Assembly: GCA_003449495.1 (NCBI GenBank)
Contig: DMHJ01000069.1
Coordinates: forward strand, 1-16,355
Source: Clostridiales bacterium UBA8153
GTDB taxonomy: Bacteria > Bacillota > Sulfobacillia > UBA8153
Reading direction: 5' to 3'
Length of the DNA stretch: 16,355 nt
A model generated the notes under the pieces. That model saw only the letters and a program-made list of their open reading frames with translations. It ran no database searches and was not told where the DNA came from. Numbering within the stretch: position 1 is the stretch's first letter; the number at the start of each line of letters is the position of its first letter. Positions 1 through 8,054 of the stretch are shown piece by piece. Made by a program: the position numbers and the translations under genes.

Positions 1-720
1 GCTGCGTCCATCGGCATCATCGGCGGGGCGGACGGGCCCACGGCCATCTACCTTACTAGCATGCTGGCCCCCCACCTCTTGGGCCCGGTGGCGGTGGCCG
101 CCTATTCGTATATGTCCCTGGTGCCGCTGCTCCAGCCCCCGATTATCCGGGCCCTCACCAGCAAGAAGGAACGGAAAGTGGTCATGGCCCAGCTGCGGCC
201 GGTATCCAGGACCGAGCGCGTGCTGTTTCCCATCATCGCCACCGTCATGGTTACCCTCATCCTGCCCCCGGTGGCCCCGTTAGTGGGTATGCTCATGTTC
301 GGAAACCTGCTGCGTGAGTCCGGGGTGACCGAGCGACTCTCCCGCACGGCCCAGAACGAGCTGATCAACATCGTCACCATCCTGCTGGCCCTGTCGGTAG
401 GGGCCACCATGAACGCGGAAACCTTCCTGACCCGGGAGACTCTGCTCATCATCGGTCTGGGGCTGGTGGCCTTTTGCGGCGGCACCGCCGGCGGCGTGCT
501 GCTGGGTAAGCTCATGTACGTGCTGACCGGGGGCAAGGTAAATCCCATGATCGGGGCCGCCGGGGTCTCGGCGGTGCCCATGGCCGCCCGGGTCGTCCAG
601 CGCCTGGGCCAGGAGGAGAACCCGGCCAACTTCCTGCTCATGCACGCCATGGGGCCCAACGTGGCCGGGGTGATCGGCACAGCGGTGGCGGCCGGCGTCA
701 TGCTGGCTTTGCTGGCTTGA
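1..720 (+). CDS. mmdB: Sodium ion-translocating decarboxylase beta subunit (MmdB/OadB/GcdB family), 5' truncated
   Basis: The frame is open from base 1 and gives 239 residues of the C-terminal part of a membrane protein; the N-terminus lies outside the window. The family is the integral membrane beta subunit of biotin-dependent decarboxylases, which couples decarboxylation of a carboxybiotin carrier to Na+ export. Residues known to be essential in oxaloacetate decarboxylase beta are all visible: the Asp in GADGP (fragment residue 11), then Asn, Gly, Ser and Arg in the [17 protein letters not shown] segment (fragment residues 181-197), followed by [12 protein letters not shown]. Several hydrophobic segments alternate with short loops. 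Substrate cannot be read from this subunit alone; methylmalonyl-CoA is preferred because a MeaB GTPase follows 78 bp downstream on the same strand. Family very sure, the specific substrate less so. Confidence 0.9.
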   Translation, partial: AASIGIIGGADGPTAIYLTSMLAPHLLGPVAVAAYSYMSLVPLLQPPIIRALTSKKERKVVMAQLRPVSRTERVLFPIIATVMVTLILPPVAPLVGMLMFGNLLRESGVTERLSRTAQNELINIVTILLALSVGATMNAETFLTRETLLIIGLGLVAFCGGTAGGVLLGKLMYVLTGGKVNPMIGAAGVSAVPMAARVVQRLGQEENPANFLLMHAMGPNVAGVIGTAVAAGVMLALLA

Positions 721-798
721 AGCGACGGCAGCCCGAGCTAACGCGCTGCCTCCCGCAGAATAGAGTTACCGCCGGTATGGCGAGAAGGCTGTGACCGC

Positions 799-1740
799 AT
801 GGACCTGATCCACGGCATGATCGCCCGGGACCGTCGCGCCTTGGCCCGGGCCATCTCCCTGGTGGAAGGCCGGGCACCGGAACGCCGGGCCCTGCTCGGC
901 TGGGCCTACCGCCACCGCCGGGATGCCCAGGTGGTGGGCGTCACCGGCGCGCCCGGAGTCGGTAAGAGCACGCTGGTGGACGCCCTGACCACCGGCTACC
1001 GCCGGGAAGGGCGGACGGTGGGCATCATCGCCGTTGACCCCAGTAGCCCCTTCACCGGCGGGGCCATGCTCGGGGACCGGGTACGCATGCAAGGCCACGG
1101 CCTTGATGCCGCCGTCTTCATACGCAGCCTGGCCACGCGCGGTCGCCCGGGAGGGATCTCGGGCGCCACCGGGGAAGTGGTGCGGCTCCTGGATGCCTTT
1201 GGCTTCGACCTGATCCTGGTCGAAACGGTGGGAGCGGGCCAGTCGGAAGTGGACATCATGGGCCTGGCCACCACCGTACTGGTGGTGACCGTACCGGGTA
1301 TGGGCGACGAGGTCCAGGTGATGAAGGCCGGCATCATGGAGATCGGCGATGTCTTTTGCGTCAACAAGGCCGACCGGGAAGGCGCATCCCGCACCGCTCT
1401 GACCATTGCCATGTGGTTGGACCACAAACCCCCGGGGGGATGGCACCCGCCCGTGGTCCAGACGGTGGCCACCAGCGGTCAGGGGCTCTGCGAGCTGGGC
1501 GGGCAGTTGGACGGGCATTACGCCCATCTGTCGGCCAGCGGGGAGCTGGCCGTACGGAGGGAACGCGCGTTTTTGACGGAAGTGCGCGCGGTCCTGGAGC
1601 ATCGCCTGGTGGATAGGATCCTGGAGAGAGCCCGGGCAGGAGGCGACCTGGGGGAACTGGTGTGCCGGAGAGAAGATCCGTTGCACGCTGCCCAGTACCT
1701 CATAGACAAGTACCTGGGCGGTGCGGGCGATTCAGCTTAG
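799..1740 (+). CDS. meaB: Methylmalonyl-CoA mutase-associated GTPase MeaB (ArgK family)
   Basis: The 313-residue product is a cytosolic G3E-family GTPase that protects and reactivates B12-dependent methylmalonyl-CoA mutase by gating cofactor loading. Visible motifs are the P-loop GAPGVGKST at about residues 51-59, the family-specific DPSSPFTGGAMLGDRVRM stretch near residues 80-97, VETVGAGQSE near 141-150, and NKAD for guanine recognition near 189-192. Length fits the family. The ATG at 799 is preceded by only a weak purine-rich stretch (GAGAAGG at 782-788). It lies 78 bp after the decarboxylase beta subunit, and the next gene begins 25 bp after its stop, so co-transcription is likely. The context suggests a methylmalonyl-CoA route (propionate or succinate metabolism). 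The mutase itself is not in the window. Confidence 0.93.
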   Translation: MDLIHGMIARDRRALARAISLVEGRAPERRALLGWAYRHRRDAQVVGVTGAPGVGKSTLVDALTTGYRREGRTVGIIAVDPSSPFTGGAMLGDRVRMQGHGLDAAVFIRSLATRGRPGGISGATGEVVRLLDAFGFDLILVETVGAGQSEVDIMGLATTVLVVTVPGMGDEVQVMKAGIMEIGDVFCVNKADREGASRTALTIAMWLDHKPPGGWHPPVVQTVATSGQGLCELGGQLDGHYAHLSASGELAVRRERAFLTEVRAVLEHRLVDRILERARAGGDLGELVCRREDPLHAAQYLIDKYLGGAGDSA

Positions 1741-1765
1741 GGCCGGGCGGTCCGGGAGGGCACCC

Positions 1766-2932
1766 GTGAAACTGCCGTATTATTTGCGCCTGTGCATCCT
1801 GCTCTTTTTCGGCTGGGTCGTGCTCTACGCCGGCCGCACGGCGCTACCGGTCCTGCTCCCGGCACTGGCCCGGGAATGGCGGCTGGACCGGGCCCAGCTG
1901 GGACTGATCAGCAGCGCGTTCTTTCTCACCTATACCCTGGCCCAGCTGCCCTCTGGCATCCTATCCGACCGGTGGAGCCCCCGCCCGCTGCTGTTGGCCG
2001 GCTATGCCGTGCAGGGGACGGCCGGGCTGGGAGCGGCTTGGGCCGCCGGGCCCGGGGCCTTCGGCGCCTGGCGGGCCGTGTCCGGCCTGGGGCAGGGCAC
2101 CTACTACGTCACCCAGTATGCCCTGGCCGCCGGGGCCGTCCCGGAAGGGCGGCGCGGGGCACTACTAGCTTTCATCAATACCGGTATGGCCGCAGGCACC
2201 ATCGTAGGACTCATGCTCACCGCCTCCCTGGTGTACGCCCGGGGCTGGCACTGGAGGGCGGTACTGGGCCTGCTGGGGGCGACGGGGGTAATCCTGGCGG
2301 CGCTCATGGCCGTGCTGGTGCGTCCGGGCTCCCTTCCCCGGTTGCCGGCCGCGCCGGCCGGCCCAGCCAAGGTCGGCTGGCCTCTGACGGCAGCGGCCTT
2401 TCTCACCATGTACGGGCTATACACGCTACTCTCCTGGACCCCGTACTACCTGCACCAAGTGCATGGCCTTTGCGGCCGGGACGCGGGCATGTGGACTGCC
2501 ATCATCCCGGCCCTGGCCATACCCGGCGGGGTGGCCGCCGGGTGGGCCTCGGACCGTTACGGCCGCTATCCAGTTCTCCTGGCGCTACTACCCGTGGGCG
2601 GGCTGGCCCTGCTGCTGGCGGCGCTACCCGGTCTTCCGGCGGTGGTGGCCGGACTGGCCCTGTATGGGGTGGCCGGCAAGCTGGTGGTTGACCCCATTTT
2701 AGTGGCCACGGTGACAGACACGGTGGCGCCCGCCGCCCGGGGCCGGGCCTTCGCCGTGCTCAACTTGGCCAGCTCTGCCGCGGCAGTGGCGGCGCCGGCC
2801 CTCACCGGCTGGCTGGCCGAGGTGACCGGATCCTTTGTTCCCGGGCTGATGCTGGCGGCCATGTTCCACGTACCGGCCTGGGTGTGCCTGAGCTACGCGC
2901 GCAATTCCCACTTGAGGCAGGGGACCCAGTAG
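1766..2932 (+). CDS. Major facilitator superfamily transporter
   Basis: The product is a 388-residue polytopic membrane protein of normal MFS length, with about 12 hydrophobic segments. The loop after TM2 carries an MFS motif A variant, LSDRWSPRP (residues 66-74), and its second-half counterpart ASDRYGRYP is at residues 261-269, the usual pseudo-symmetry of the fold. An upstream GTG at 1721 is in frame and would overlap meaB, but the GTG at 1766 has a GGGAGGG ribosome site at 1754-1760, so it is chosen. The N-terminus then begins MKLPYYLRLC and runs straight into TM1. Substrate is not recognisable. Organic anions or other small metabolites are possible, and the neighbouring hydrolase could act on an imported compound, but this is inference. 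Confidence 0.88.
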   Translation: MKLPYYLRLCILLFFGWVVLYAGRTALPVLLPALAREWRLDRAQLGLISSAFFLTYTLAQLPSGILSDRWSPRPLLLAGYAVQGTAGLGAAWAAGPGAFGAWRAVSGLGQGTYYVTQYALAAGAVPEGRRGALLAFINTGMAAGTIVGLMLTASLVYARGWHWRAVLGLLGATGVILAALMAVLVRPGSLPRLPAAPAGPAKVGWPLTAAAFLTMYGLYTLLSWTPYYLHQVHGLCGRDAGMWTAIIPALAIPGGVAAGWASDRYGRYPVLLALLPVGGLALLLAALPGLPAVVAGLALYGVAGKLVVDPILVATVTDTVAPAARGRAFAVLNLASSAAAVAAPALTGWLAEVTGSFVPGLMLAAMFHVPAWVCLSYARNSHLRQGTQ

Positions 2933-2954
2933 CGAAGCATGCGGAGGGATGGAG

Positions 2955-4142
2955 ATGGCAAGGGACCTGGTTGGGTTGGCATCGCAGCTGGTGAGCATTC
3001 CCGGAGAGTCCGGACACGAGGGGGCAGTGGCCAGGGCGGTGAAAGAGGCCATGGAAGCCTTGGGTTACGATGAAGTGTTGGTGGATGCCGCCGGCAACGT
3101 CCTGGGCCGGCTCTCCGGAAAACGCGCCCGGCGCGGCCGGCGGGTCGTGGTGCTCTTTGACGCCCACCTGGACACCGTGGGGGCCGACCCTACCGGCTGG
3201 CGCCATCCGCCCTATGCCGGAGTGGTGGAGGATGGCCAGCTGTTCGGCCGGGGCGCCGCGGACATGCGCGGGGCCCTGGCGGCCATGGTGCACGGCCTCT
3301 CCGGTCTAAACCGCGGCCGGCTCGAAGGCGACGTCTGGGTCTGCGGCTCGGTCAGCGAAGAGGTGCTGGAGGGTGTGGCCCTGAGAGTGGCCCTGGAACG
3401 CATTAAGCCCGACTGCGTGGTGGTGGGGGAAGCTACCCGGCTGAACCTGGCCATCGGCCAGCGGGGGCGGATGGAGCTGGTGCTGGAGGTCGAGGGCAAA
3501 CCCTGCCACTCGGCGTTTCCCGCAGCCGGGGTCAATGCCGTAAGCGGCTTGGCCCGGGCGTGGCTCGCCCTGGAACGGCAGCGGTTGCCCGAACATCCCC
3601 GGCTGGGTCCGGCCCTGGTGGTGCTGACCGATGTGGTTTCCACCCCCTATCCCGGTGTGTCGGTGGTCCCCTATGGCTGTAGGGCGACCCTGGACCGGCG
3701 GAGCCTGCCCGGAGAGGAAGCCGGGGCGGCCGCCCGGGAGGTGGAACGGGTGGCCGCGGAAGCCGCCGGCATGCCGGTGACCTGCCGGGTGGCGGAGGGC
3801 GAAGCCATTAGCTACACCGGCTATCGCCTCGCCCAGCCCAAGCACTTCCCGGCCTGGGAGCTGCCTGAGGACCACCCCCTGGTCCGGCGGGCGCTGTCGG
3901 CGCTGCAGGAGACCGGCCTGACGCCCACCATCTCCAGCTACCAATTCTGCACCAATGGCAGCGGTTCTGCCGGCGAGCTGGGCGTTCCCACCCTGGGTTT
4001 CGGCCCGGGCCGGGAGGTGGACGCGCACACCGTCGACGAGTGCATCGCGGTGGACCAGCTGTATGCGGCGGCCCGGGGCTACCAGGCTCTGGCCCTGGCG
4101 TTGACCCGGGAGTCGCGGCAGCTCCCCCTGTGGGCCGGATGA
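2955..4142 (+). CDS. M20 family metallohydrolase, YgeY-like
   Basis: The 395-residue product is a zinc-dependent amidohydrolase or peptidase of the M20 family (ArgE/DapE/CPG2/YgeY group). Zinc-ligand motifs are in order: DAHLDTVG (His 71, Asp 73), GRGAADMRG (bridging Asp 103), SVSEE (catalytic Glu 135, Glu 136), VGEAT (Glu 159), and a C-terminal GFGPGREVDAHTVDE carrying the last His ligand. The insert between these is the usual dimerisation domain. The arrangement and the FCTNGSGSAG segment resemble the selenium-metabolism-linked YgeY group, but substrate is unproven. An in-frame ATG at 2949 abuts the GGAGGG at 2943-2948 with no spacer, whereas the ATG at 2955 has a 6-base spacer, so the latter is chosen. 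It follows the MFS gene by 22 bp and probably shares its transcript. Confidence 0.87.
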   Translation: MARDLVGLASQLVSIPGESGHEGAVARAVKEAMEALGYDEVLVDAAGNVLGRLSGKRARRGRRVVVLFDAHLDTVGADPTGWRHPPYAGVVEDGQLFGRGAADMRGALAAMVHGLSGLNRGRLEGDVWVCGSVSEEVLEGVALRVALERIKPDCVVVGEATRLNLAIGQRGRMELVLEVEGKPCHSAFPAAGVNAVSGLARAWLALERQRLPEHPRLGPALVVLTDVVSTPYPGVSVVPYGCRATLDRRSLPGEEAGAAAREVERVAAEAAGMPVTCRVAEGEAISYTGYRLAQPKHFPAWELPEDHPLVRRALSALQETGLTPTISSYQFCTNGSGSAGELGVPTLGFGPGREVDAHTVDECIAVDQLYAAARGYQALALALTRESRQLPLWAG

Positions 4143-4404
4143 CGGGCAGAGCGCGGGCAGAACATCGGCTATCGTTCCCGGTGGCCAATGCCAAGCTGGG
4201 GCGGTAGGCGGGAACGAGGGCGGGCCGGTGCACCCGCAGCTTCGGAGCAGGGGCGGCGCCAGACCTGCGGGGTACCGGCTGGAGGGCGAAGTCGCGCTCG
4301 CTACAGCCGCTCCAGATAGAGCGGGGCCTGCTCGCGGGCGCCGGTCCGGCACGGCCGGAAACTGCAGGCCCGTCACCGCCTGGTCCCAGAGGCGATCTCA
4401 GCTC
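4143..4404. other. Gene-free convergent intergenic region
   Basis: This stretch lies between the ends of two converging genes, the M20 hydrolase (+) and rubredoxin (-). It is GC-rich with several short inverted repeats but no hairpin followed by a clear T-tract on either strand. No convincing small gene was seen. A short minus-strand frame ending at 4301 reads like a protein C-terminus but has no start or homologous body. Confidence 0.5.
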
Positions 4405-4566
4405 CTAGGCTTCCTTGGTGAAGTCCTCCTTGGGTACCCCGCACAGCGGGCAGACCCAGCCGGCCGGGAGCTGGGCAAAAGAGGTTCCGGCGGGCACGCC
4501 GGCATCCGGGTCGCCATCGGCGGGGTCGTACACGTATCCGCAAATGTTACATACGTAGCGGTCCAT
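4405..4566 (-). CDS. Rubredoxin
   Basis: The 53-residue product is a classical small one-iron electron carrier. The Fe(Cys)4 ligands are C6 and C9 in CNICGY and C39 and C42 in CPLCGV, with the conserved [15 protein letters not shown] stretch between them and the GWVCPLC hallmark. The longer frame from 4590 adds 8 residues, but the ATG at 4566 is chosen because a GAGAGGAGAG ribosome site precedes it at a suitable spacing and the length then matches the family exactly. It lies 126 bp downstream of the Hrb gene on the same strand, so it probably works in the same redox chain, accepting electrons from an NAD(P)H:rubredoxin reductase or Hrb and passing them to a flavodiiron protein or rubrerythrin. 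These partners are not in the window. Confidence 0.95.
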   Translation of the reverse strand: MDRYVCNICGYVYDPADGDPDAGVPAGTSFAQLPAGWVCPLCGVPKEDFTKEA

Positions 4567-4692
4567 GGCTGCTCTCCTCTCATTGGCCAAGCGGGCCCGG
4601 CCACACCTGCGGTCCGCCTGAACGGCGGGTCAGGGGTGGGCCCGGGCAGCCTTGGCCTACATCCACCCGTCCTGCGGAACTACCCGTTACCT

Positions 4693-5370
4693 CTAATCTT
4701 CCGGGGCAAAGGCATCCTTGGAGGCGCCGCACACCGGGCAGACCCAGTTCCCCGGTAGTGCGGTAAAGGGCGTCCCGGCGGGTACCCCTCCTTCCGGATC
4801 TCCCTTCTCCGGATCGTAGATGTAGGTGCACTGCTTACACACCCACCGCCCGGGTTTGGCCTGCTCGACCGGGGCCGGGGGAAGTGGCGCGGCTTTAGGG
4901 ACCGCACCGCGTTTCATCTGGTGATAATGGGCGTAAGTCAACGGCACGCCCGGCTGGACCAGCTCCATCTGGGAAACTTCGCCCACAAAGACGGTATGGG
5001 TGCCCGCTTCCAGGGCCCGGGTCACTTTGGCTTCCAGGTAGGCCAGGCTAGCGGGCAGGTAGGGGACGCCCGCCGGGGACAACCGGTAATCGGTGCCCTG
5101 GAACTTCTCGGACTTCCTGCCCGACCGGAACCCAAAGTGGCCGATGACGGCCAACGGGGTATCCTGCGGTAGGACGGAGGCCACGAACAGGCCGCTGGCG
5201 ACGATGAACTCATGGGTGAGGTTGGCCCGGTTGATCCCCACGGCGATGGCCGGAGGTTCACTGGTGATCTGGAACACGGTGTTGGCGATTTGGGCGTTCA
5301 GGGCGTCTTCCCGCCGGGAAGCCACCACGTAAAGGCCGTAGGTGATCTGGTGCAGGGCCTTGGTGTCCAC
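4693..5370 (-). CDS. hrb: High-molecular-weight rubredoxin: flavin reductase domain fused to rubredoxin
   Basis: The 225-residue product has two domains. Residues 1 to about 150 form a flavin reductase-like FMN-binding split barrel (features: [22 protein letters not shown] and [12 protein letters not shown] regions, and a late [11 protein letters not shown]). A Pro/Ala-rich linker (about 155-174) leads to a complete rubredoxin domain with C178, C181, C211 and C214. This is the architecture and length of Moorella Hrb, which with flavodiiron protein FprA acts as an NADH-dependent NO reductase and O2-scavenging system. The GTG start at 5370 is supported by an unusually perfect ribosome site, AAGGAGGTGATCC, complementary to the 16S rRNA 3' end, 7 bases upstream. 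A separate rubredoxin gene follows. FprA is not present here. Confidence 0.93.
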   Translation of the reverse strand: MDTKALHQITYGLYVVASRREDALNAQIANTVFQITSEPPAIAVGINRANLTHEFIVASGLFVASVLPQDTPLAVIGHFGFRSGRKSEKFQGTDYRLSPAGVPYLPASLAYLEAKVTRALEAGTHTVFVGEVSQMELVQPGVPLTYAHYHQMKRGAVPKAAPLPPAPVEQAKPGRWVCKQCTYIYDPEKGDPEGGVPAGTPFTALPGNWVCPVCGASKDAFAPED

Positions 5371-5768
5371 GGGATCACCTCCTTACGCGTTGATAGGCAT
5401 CCGGTGAAACCGCTACGGGCGCGGCCGCCTGCGCCGGGTGCCCGGGCAGGATCGGGCTACCGGATTCGCCGGTCCGCTATGGTCCTCCTGCCGGTAGTGC
5501 AGGAGACGACCGGGGGCGCTGCACTCGATGCAACCGGCGAAGGACCCATCCCAGTTAGCGTGTATTCCTCGCTACCCGCAGGCGCAAACGACAGTCTACG
5601 GACTTGCCGGTCCGTCGCCACCCCCATGGTTTCCGGTGAGCTGCTACTCCCGGAGGATGGACGGTGCACACTTCCGGGAGTGCAGATGCCAGGTGGCACC
5701 CGGCGGACCTGGCAGCCGGTCGCTATGGGTGGACCGACAACTTAGTTATGGGCCTATCGAAAAGAGTA
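5371..5768. other. Divergent intergenic region with a series of strong hairpins
   Basis: This gene-free stretch lies between hrb (-) and hspR (+). It contains at least six well-formed hairpins. (1) 5459-5473, 5 bp. (2) 5481-5511, GGTC plus CTCCTGC pairing with GCAGGAG plus GACC, with a 2-base bulge. (3) 5598-5615, ACGGAC with GTCCGT. (4) 5641-5685, CTGC plus ACTCCCGGA pairing with TCCGGGAGT plus GCAG, with one bulged base. (5) 5687-5714, TGCCAGGT with ACCTGGCA. (6) 5717-5736, CGGTC with GACCG. No known riboswitch consensus was recognised, and the strand is undetermined. Because the hspR promoter lies after the hairpins, a + strand RNA would be a separate transcript, while a - strand RNA would be the hrb leader. 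Confidence 0.5.
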
Positions 5769-5798
5769 TTGACAACCACCCTATCAGCTGGGTAATAT
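5769..5798 (+). promoter_or_regulatory. Sigma-A type promoter of the hspR-dnaK-grpE operon
   Basis: A perfect -35 TTGACA (5769-5774) is followed after 18 bases by TAATAT (5793-5798), 4 of 6 to the -10 consensus. It lies about 30 bases upstream of hspR. Flanking arms GTATTGAC (5766-5773) and GTCGAATAC (5806-5814) are near-perfect inverted repeats that bracket the promoter and could be an operator, though this is weak. No CIRCE element and no clear HspR HAIR consensus (CTTGAGT-N7-ACTCAAG) was found. Confidence 0.65.
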
Positions 5799-5828
5799 GG
5801 GATGGGTCGAATACCGGGAAAGGAGTGA

Positions 5829-6134
5829 GTGCCTTTGCAGCGGCTACACGGACCCGGCGAACCGGTCTACACCATCGGCGTAGCCGCCAGGCTACTGGGC
5901 GTCTCCACCCAGGTGCTCCGGCAGTTTGACCGGGAGGGCTTGCTGGAGGTTGCCCGTACTTGCGCCAACATCAGGCTGTACTCTGAGGACGACCTCCGGT
6001 TGCTGGCCCGTATCCTCTATTTGCACCGGACCAAGGGAATCAATCTGGCCGGGATCCGGGCGCTCCTGGAAATGGAGCGCGCCCTGGCGGGCCGGCACCA
6101 CCAGGATGCCAGCCCGGGAGCATGGAAAGGTTAG
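5829..6134 (+). CDS. hspR: MerR-family heat-shock repressor, HspR-like
   Basis: The product is a 101-residue (or 99-residue) DNA-binding protein. A MerR-type winged helix-turn-helix begins at VYTIGVAARLLGVS (about residues 13-26), with TLR-like VLRQFDREGL next and the RLYSEDDLRLL wing-helix segment. GINLAGIRALLEM (about 71-83) is the typical HspR signature. The C-terminus is short, without an effector domain. HspR represses chaperone operons and is thought to sense DnaK availability. Location directly upstream of dnaK, 24 bp away, supports autoregulation of the operon. Start is ambiguous: the GTG at 5829 is only 3 bases from the AAAGGAG at 5819-5825, while a TTG at 5835 has a 9-base spacer. 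Confidence 0.85.
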   Translation: MPLQRLHGPGEPVYTIGVAARLLGVSTQVLRQFDREGLLEVARTCANIRLYSEDDLRLLARILYLHRTKGINLAGIRALLEMERALAGRHHQDASPGAWKG

Positions 6135-6158
6135 TAGTAGCGGGAGGTGCATGACGAC

Positions 6159-8042
6159 ATGAGCAAGATCGTAGGCATCGATCTGGGGACCACCAACTCG
6201 GTGCTGGCCGTGATGGAGGCCGGGAAACCCACGGTGGTGATCAACGCCGAAGGGTCGCGTCTCACCCCTTCGGTAGTGGGGTTTCCCCGCACCGGCGAGC
6301 GCTTGGTGGGTCACCTGGCGCGGCGCCAGGCCGTGCTCAACCCCCAGAACACCGTGGCGTCCATCAAGCGGTTCATGGGGAGAAGGCACGAGGAAGTCGC
6401 CACCGAGCGTGGGAGGGTGCCGTACGAGGTTGTGCGGGGAAGCAAGGACGAGGTGCGGGTGCGCATCCCCGCAGCGAACAAGGACTTCACTCCAGAAGAG
6501 ATCTCCGCCATGATCCTGAGGAAGATGAAAGAGGACGCCGAGAAATACCTGGGCGAGACGGTGACCCAGGCGGTGATTACCGTTCCGGCCTATTTCAACG
6601 ATGCCCAGCGCCAGGCCACTAAAGATGCGGGCCGCATTGCCGGGCTTGAGGTTTTACGCATCATTAACGAGCCCACCGCGGCCGCTTTAGCCTACGGTTT
6701 GGAGAAGAAGGCCAACGAAACCATTCTCGTGTGGGACTTGGGCGGCGGTACCTTCGATGTGTCCATTCTGGAAGTGGGGGACGGCGTCTTCGAGGTCAAG
6801 TCCACCGCGGGAGATACCCACCTGGGCGGCGATGACTATGACCAGCGCGTGGTGGAGCACTTGGCCGACGTTTTCCGCAAGGATACCGGCATCGACCTGC
6901 GCAAGGACCGCCAGGCCCTGCAGCGCCTGCTGGAAGCGGCGGAGAAAGCCAAGTGCGAGCTATCCACGGTGGTGGAGACCACCATCAGCCTGCCGTTCAT
7001 CACCGCCGACCAGAGCGGTGCCAAGCACCTGGAGCAGAAAATCACCCGGGCCAAGTTCGAAGAGCTCACCGCCGACTTGACCGAGCGCACGGTAGGCCCG
7101 TTCCGGCAGGCCATGCGCGATGCCAAGCTCAGCGAGGCGGAACTGGACGAAGTGATCCTGGTGGGCGGTGCCACGCGCATGCCGGTCATCCAGGAACTGA
7201 TCAAGCGCCTGACGGGCAAGGAGCCCCACCGGGGCGTGAACCCGGACGAGGTGGTGGCGGTAGGTGCGGCCATCCAAGCGGGAGTACTGGCCGGCGATGT
7301 CAAGGATGTCGTCCTCCTGGACGTGACCCCGCTCACCCTGGGCATCGAGACCCTGGGCGCCGTGAGCACGCCCCTCATCCAGAGGAACACCACCATACCT
7401 ACGCGTAAAAGCCAGACCTTCACTACTGCCGCCGACGGGCAGACCCAAGTGGAGGTCCATGTCCTCCAGGGCGAGCGGTCCATGGCCCAGGATAACCGCA
7501 CCCTGGGCCGCTTCCAGCTGACCGGGCTGCCTCCCGCTCCCCGGGGCGTGCCCCAGATCGAGGTCACCTTCGACATCGATCAGAACGGTATTCTCAACGT
7601 CACCGCCCAGGACAAGGGCACCGGGCGGGAGCAGAAGATCACCATTACGGCGTCCACCCAACTGACCAAGGCGGACGTGGACCGCATGGTCCGGGAGGCG
7701 GAGAAGCACGCTACCGAGGACCAAAAGCGCCGGGATGAAGTGGAAATCAGAAACCGCGGCGACAGCCTGCAGTATAACGTGGAAAAGAACCTCAAGGAGG
7801 TGGGCGATCGCTTGCCTGCCGAAGACCGGCAGAACGTGGAGGGGCGCCTCAAAGAGCTGAAAGAGGCGCTTGCCGGTACGGATGCCGAACGCATCGCCCA
7901 GGCCACCGAGGCCCTGCAGCAAGCCTCGTACCGGCTGGCCGAAGAGCTCTACAAGCAGAAACCACCCGGCGAGGGTGAGCAGGACCAAGCCCAAGAGGAA
8001 GTGGTGGACGCGGAATTTCGGGATAAGGACCAGCCCAGATAG
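6159..8042 (+). CDS. dnaK: Molecular chaperone DnaK (Hsp70)
   Basis: The 627-residue product is a full-length ATP-dependent Hsp70 that binds exposed hydrophobic segments of unfolded proteins in the cytosol. The nucleotide-binding domain shows IDLGTTNS (residues 6-13), the [20 protein letters not shown] segment, [23 protein letters not shown] and [11 protein letters not shown]. The interdomain linker [13 protein letters not shown] starts near residue 383, followed by the beta substrate-binding domain and helical lid. The tail ends [15 protein letters not shown], a variant of the usual EEVVDADY end. An in-frame GTG at 6147 would lie inside the GGGAGGTG ribosome site (6142-6149), so the ATG at 6159, beginning [10 protein letters not shown], is chosen. 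It sits between hspR and grpE (12 bp gap) in one operon. Confidence 0.98.
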   Translation: MSKIVGIDLGTTNSVLAVMEAGKPTVVINAEGSRLTPSVVGFPRTGERLVGHLARRQAVLNPQNTVASIKRFMGRRHEEVATERGRVPYEVVRGSKDEVRVRIPAANKDFTPEEISAMILRKMKEDAEKYLGETVTQAVITVPAYFNDAQRQATKDAGRIAGLEVLRIINEPTAAALAYGLEKKANETILVWDLGGGTFDVSILEVGDGVFEVKSTAGDTHLGGDDYDQRVVEHLADVFRKDTGIDLRKDRQALQRLLEAAEKAKCELSTVVETTISLPFITADQSGAKHLEQKITRAKFEELTADLTERTVGPFRQAMRDAKLSEAELDEVILVGGATRMPVIQELIKRLTGKEPHRGVNPDEVVAVGAAIQAGVLAGDVKDVVLLDVTPLTLGIETLGAVSTPLIQRNTTIPTRKSQTFTTAADGQTQVEVHVLQGERSMAQDNRTLGRFQLTGLPPAPRGVPQIEVTFDIDQNGILNVTAQDKGTGREQKITITASTQLTKADVDRMVREAEKHATEDQKRRDEVEIRNRGDSLQYNVEKNLKEVGDRLPAEDRQNVEGRLKELKEALAGTDAERIAQATEALQQASYRLAEELYKQKPPGEGEQDQAQEEVVDAEFRDKDQPR

Positions 8043-8054
8043 GCGGTGAATGCC

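Noticed and set aside
4301..4366. Short minus-strand frame ending QAPLYLERL that reads like a protein C-terminus
   Set aside because: Only about 20 codons lie between stops and no body of a gene is visible upstream, so a gene remnant cannot be supported.
3306..4376. Long minus-strand open frame (356 codons) opposite the M20 hydrolase
   Set aside because: Composition is rich in Pro, Gly, Arg and His with no domain, and it lies antisense to a gene with full catalytic motifs. It is a shadow frame of GC-rich coding DNA.
4228..4758. Plus-strand open frame of 176 codons across the rubredoxin gene
   Set aside because: It covers the rubredoxin gene in antisense and has no protein-like composition or convincing ribosome site.
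5641..5685. Inverted repeat considered as a CIRCE element
   Set aside because: CIRCE is TTAGCACTC-N9-GAGTGCTAA; this repeat has different arms and an 18-base loop.
5687..5714. Hairpin considered as a B12-box or T-box fragment
   Set aside because: The loop lacks the B12-box and T-box consensus, and the other conserved parts of those riboswitches were not found nearby.
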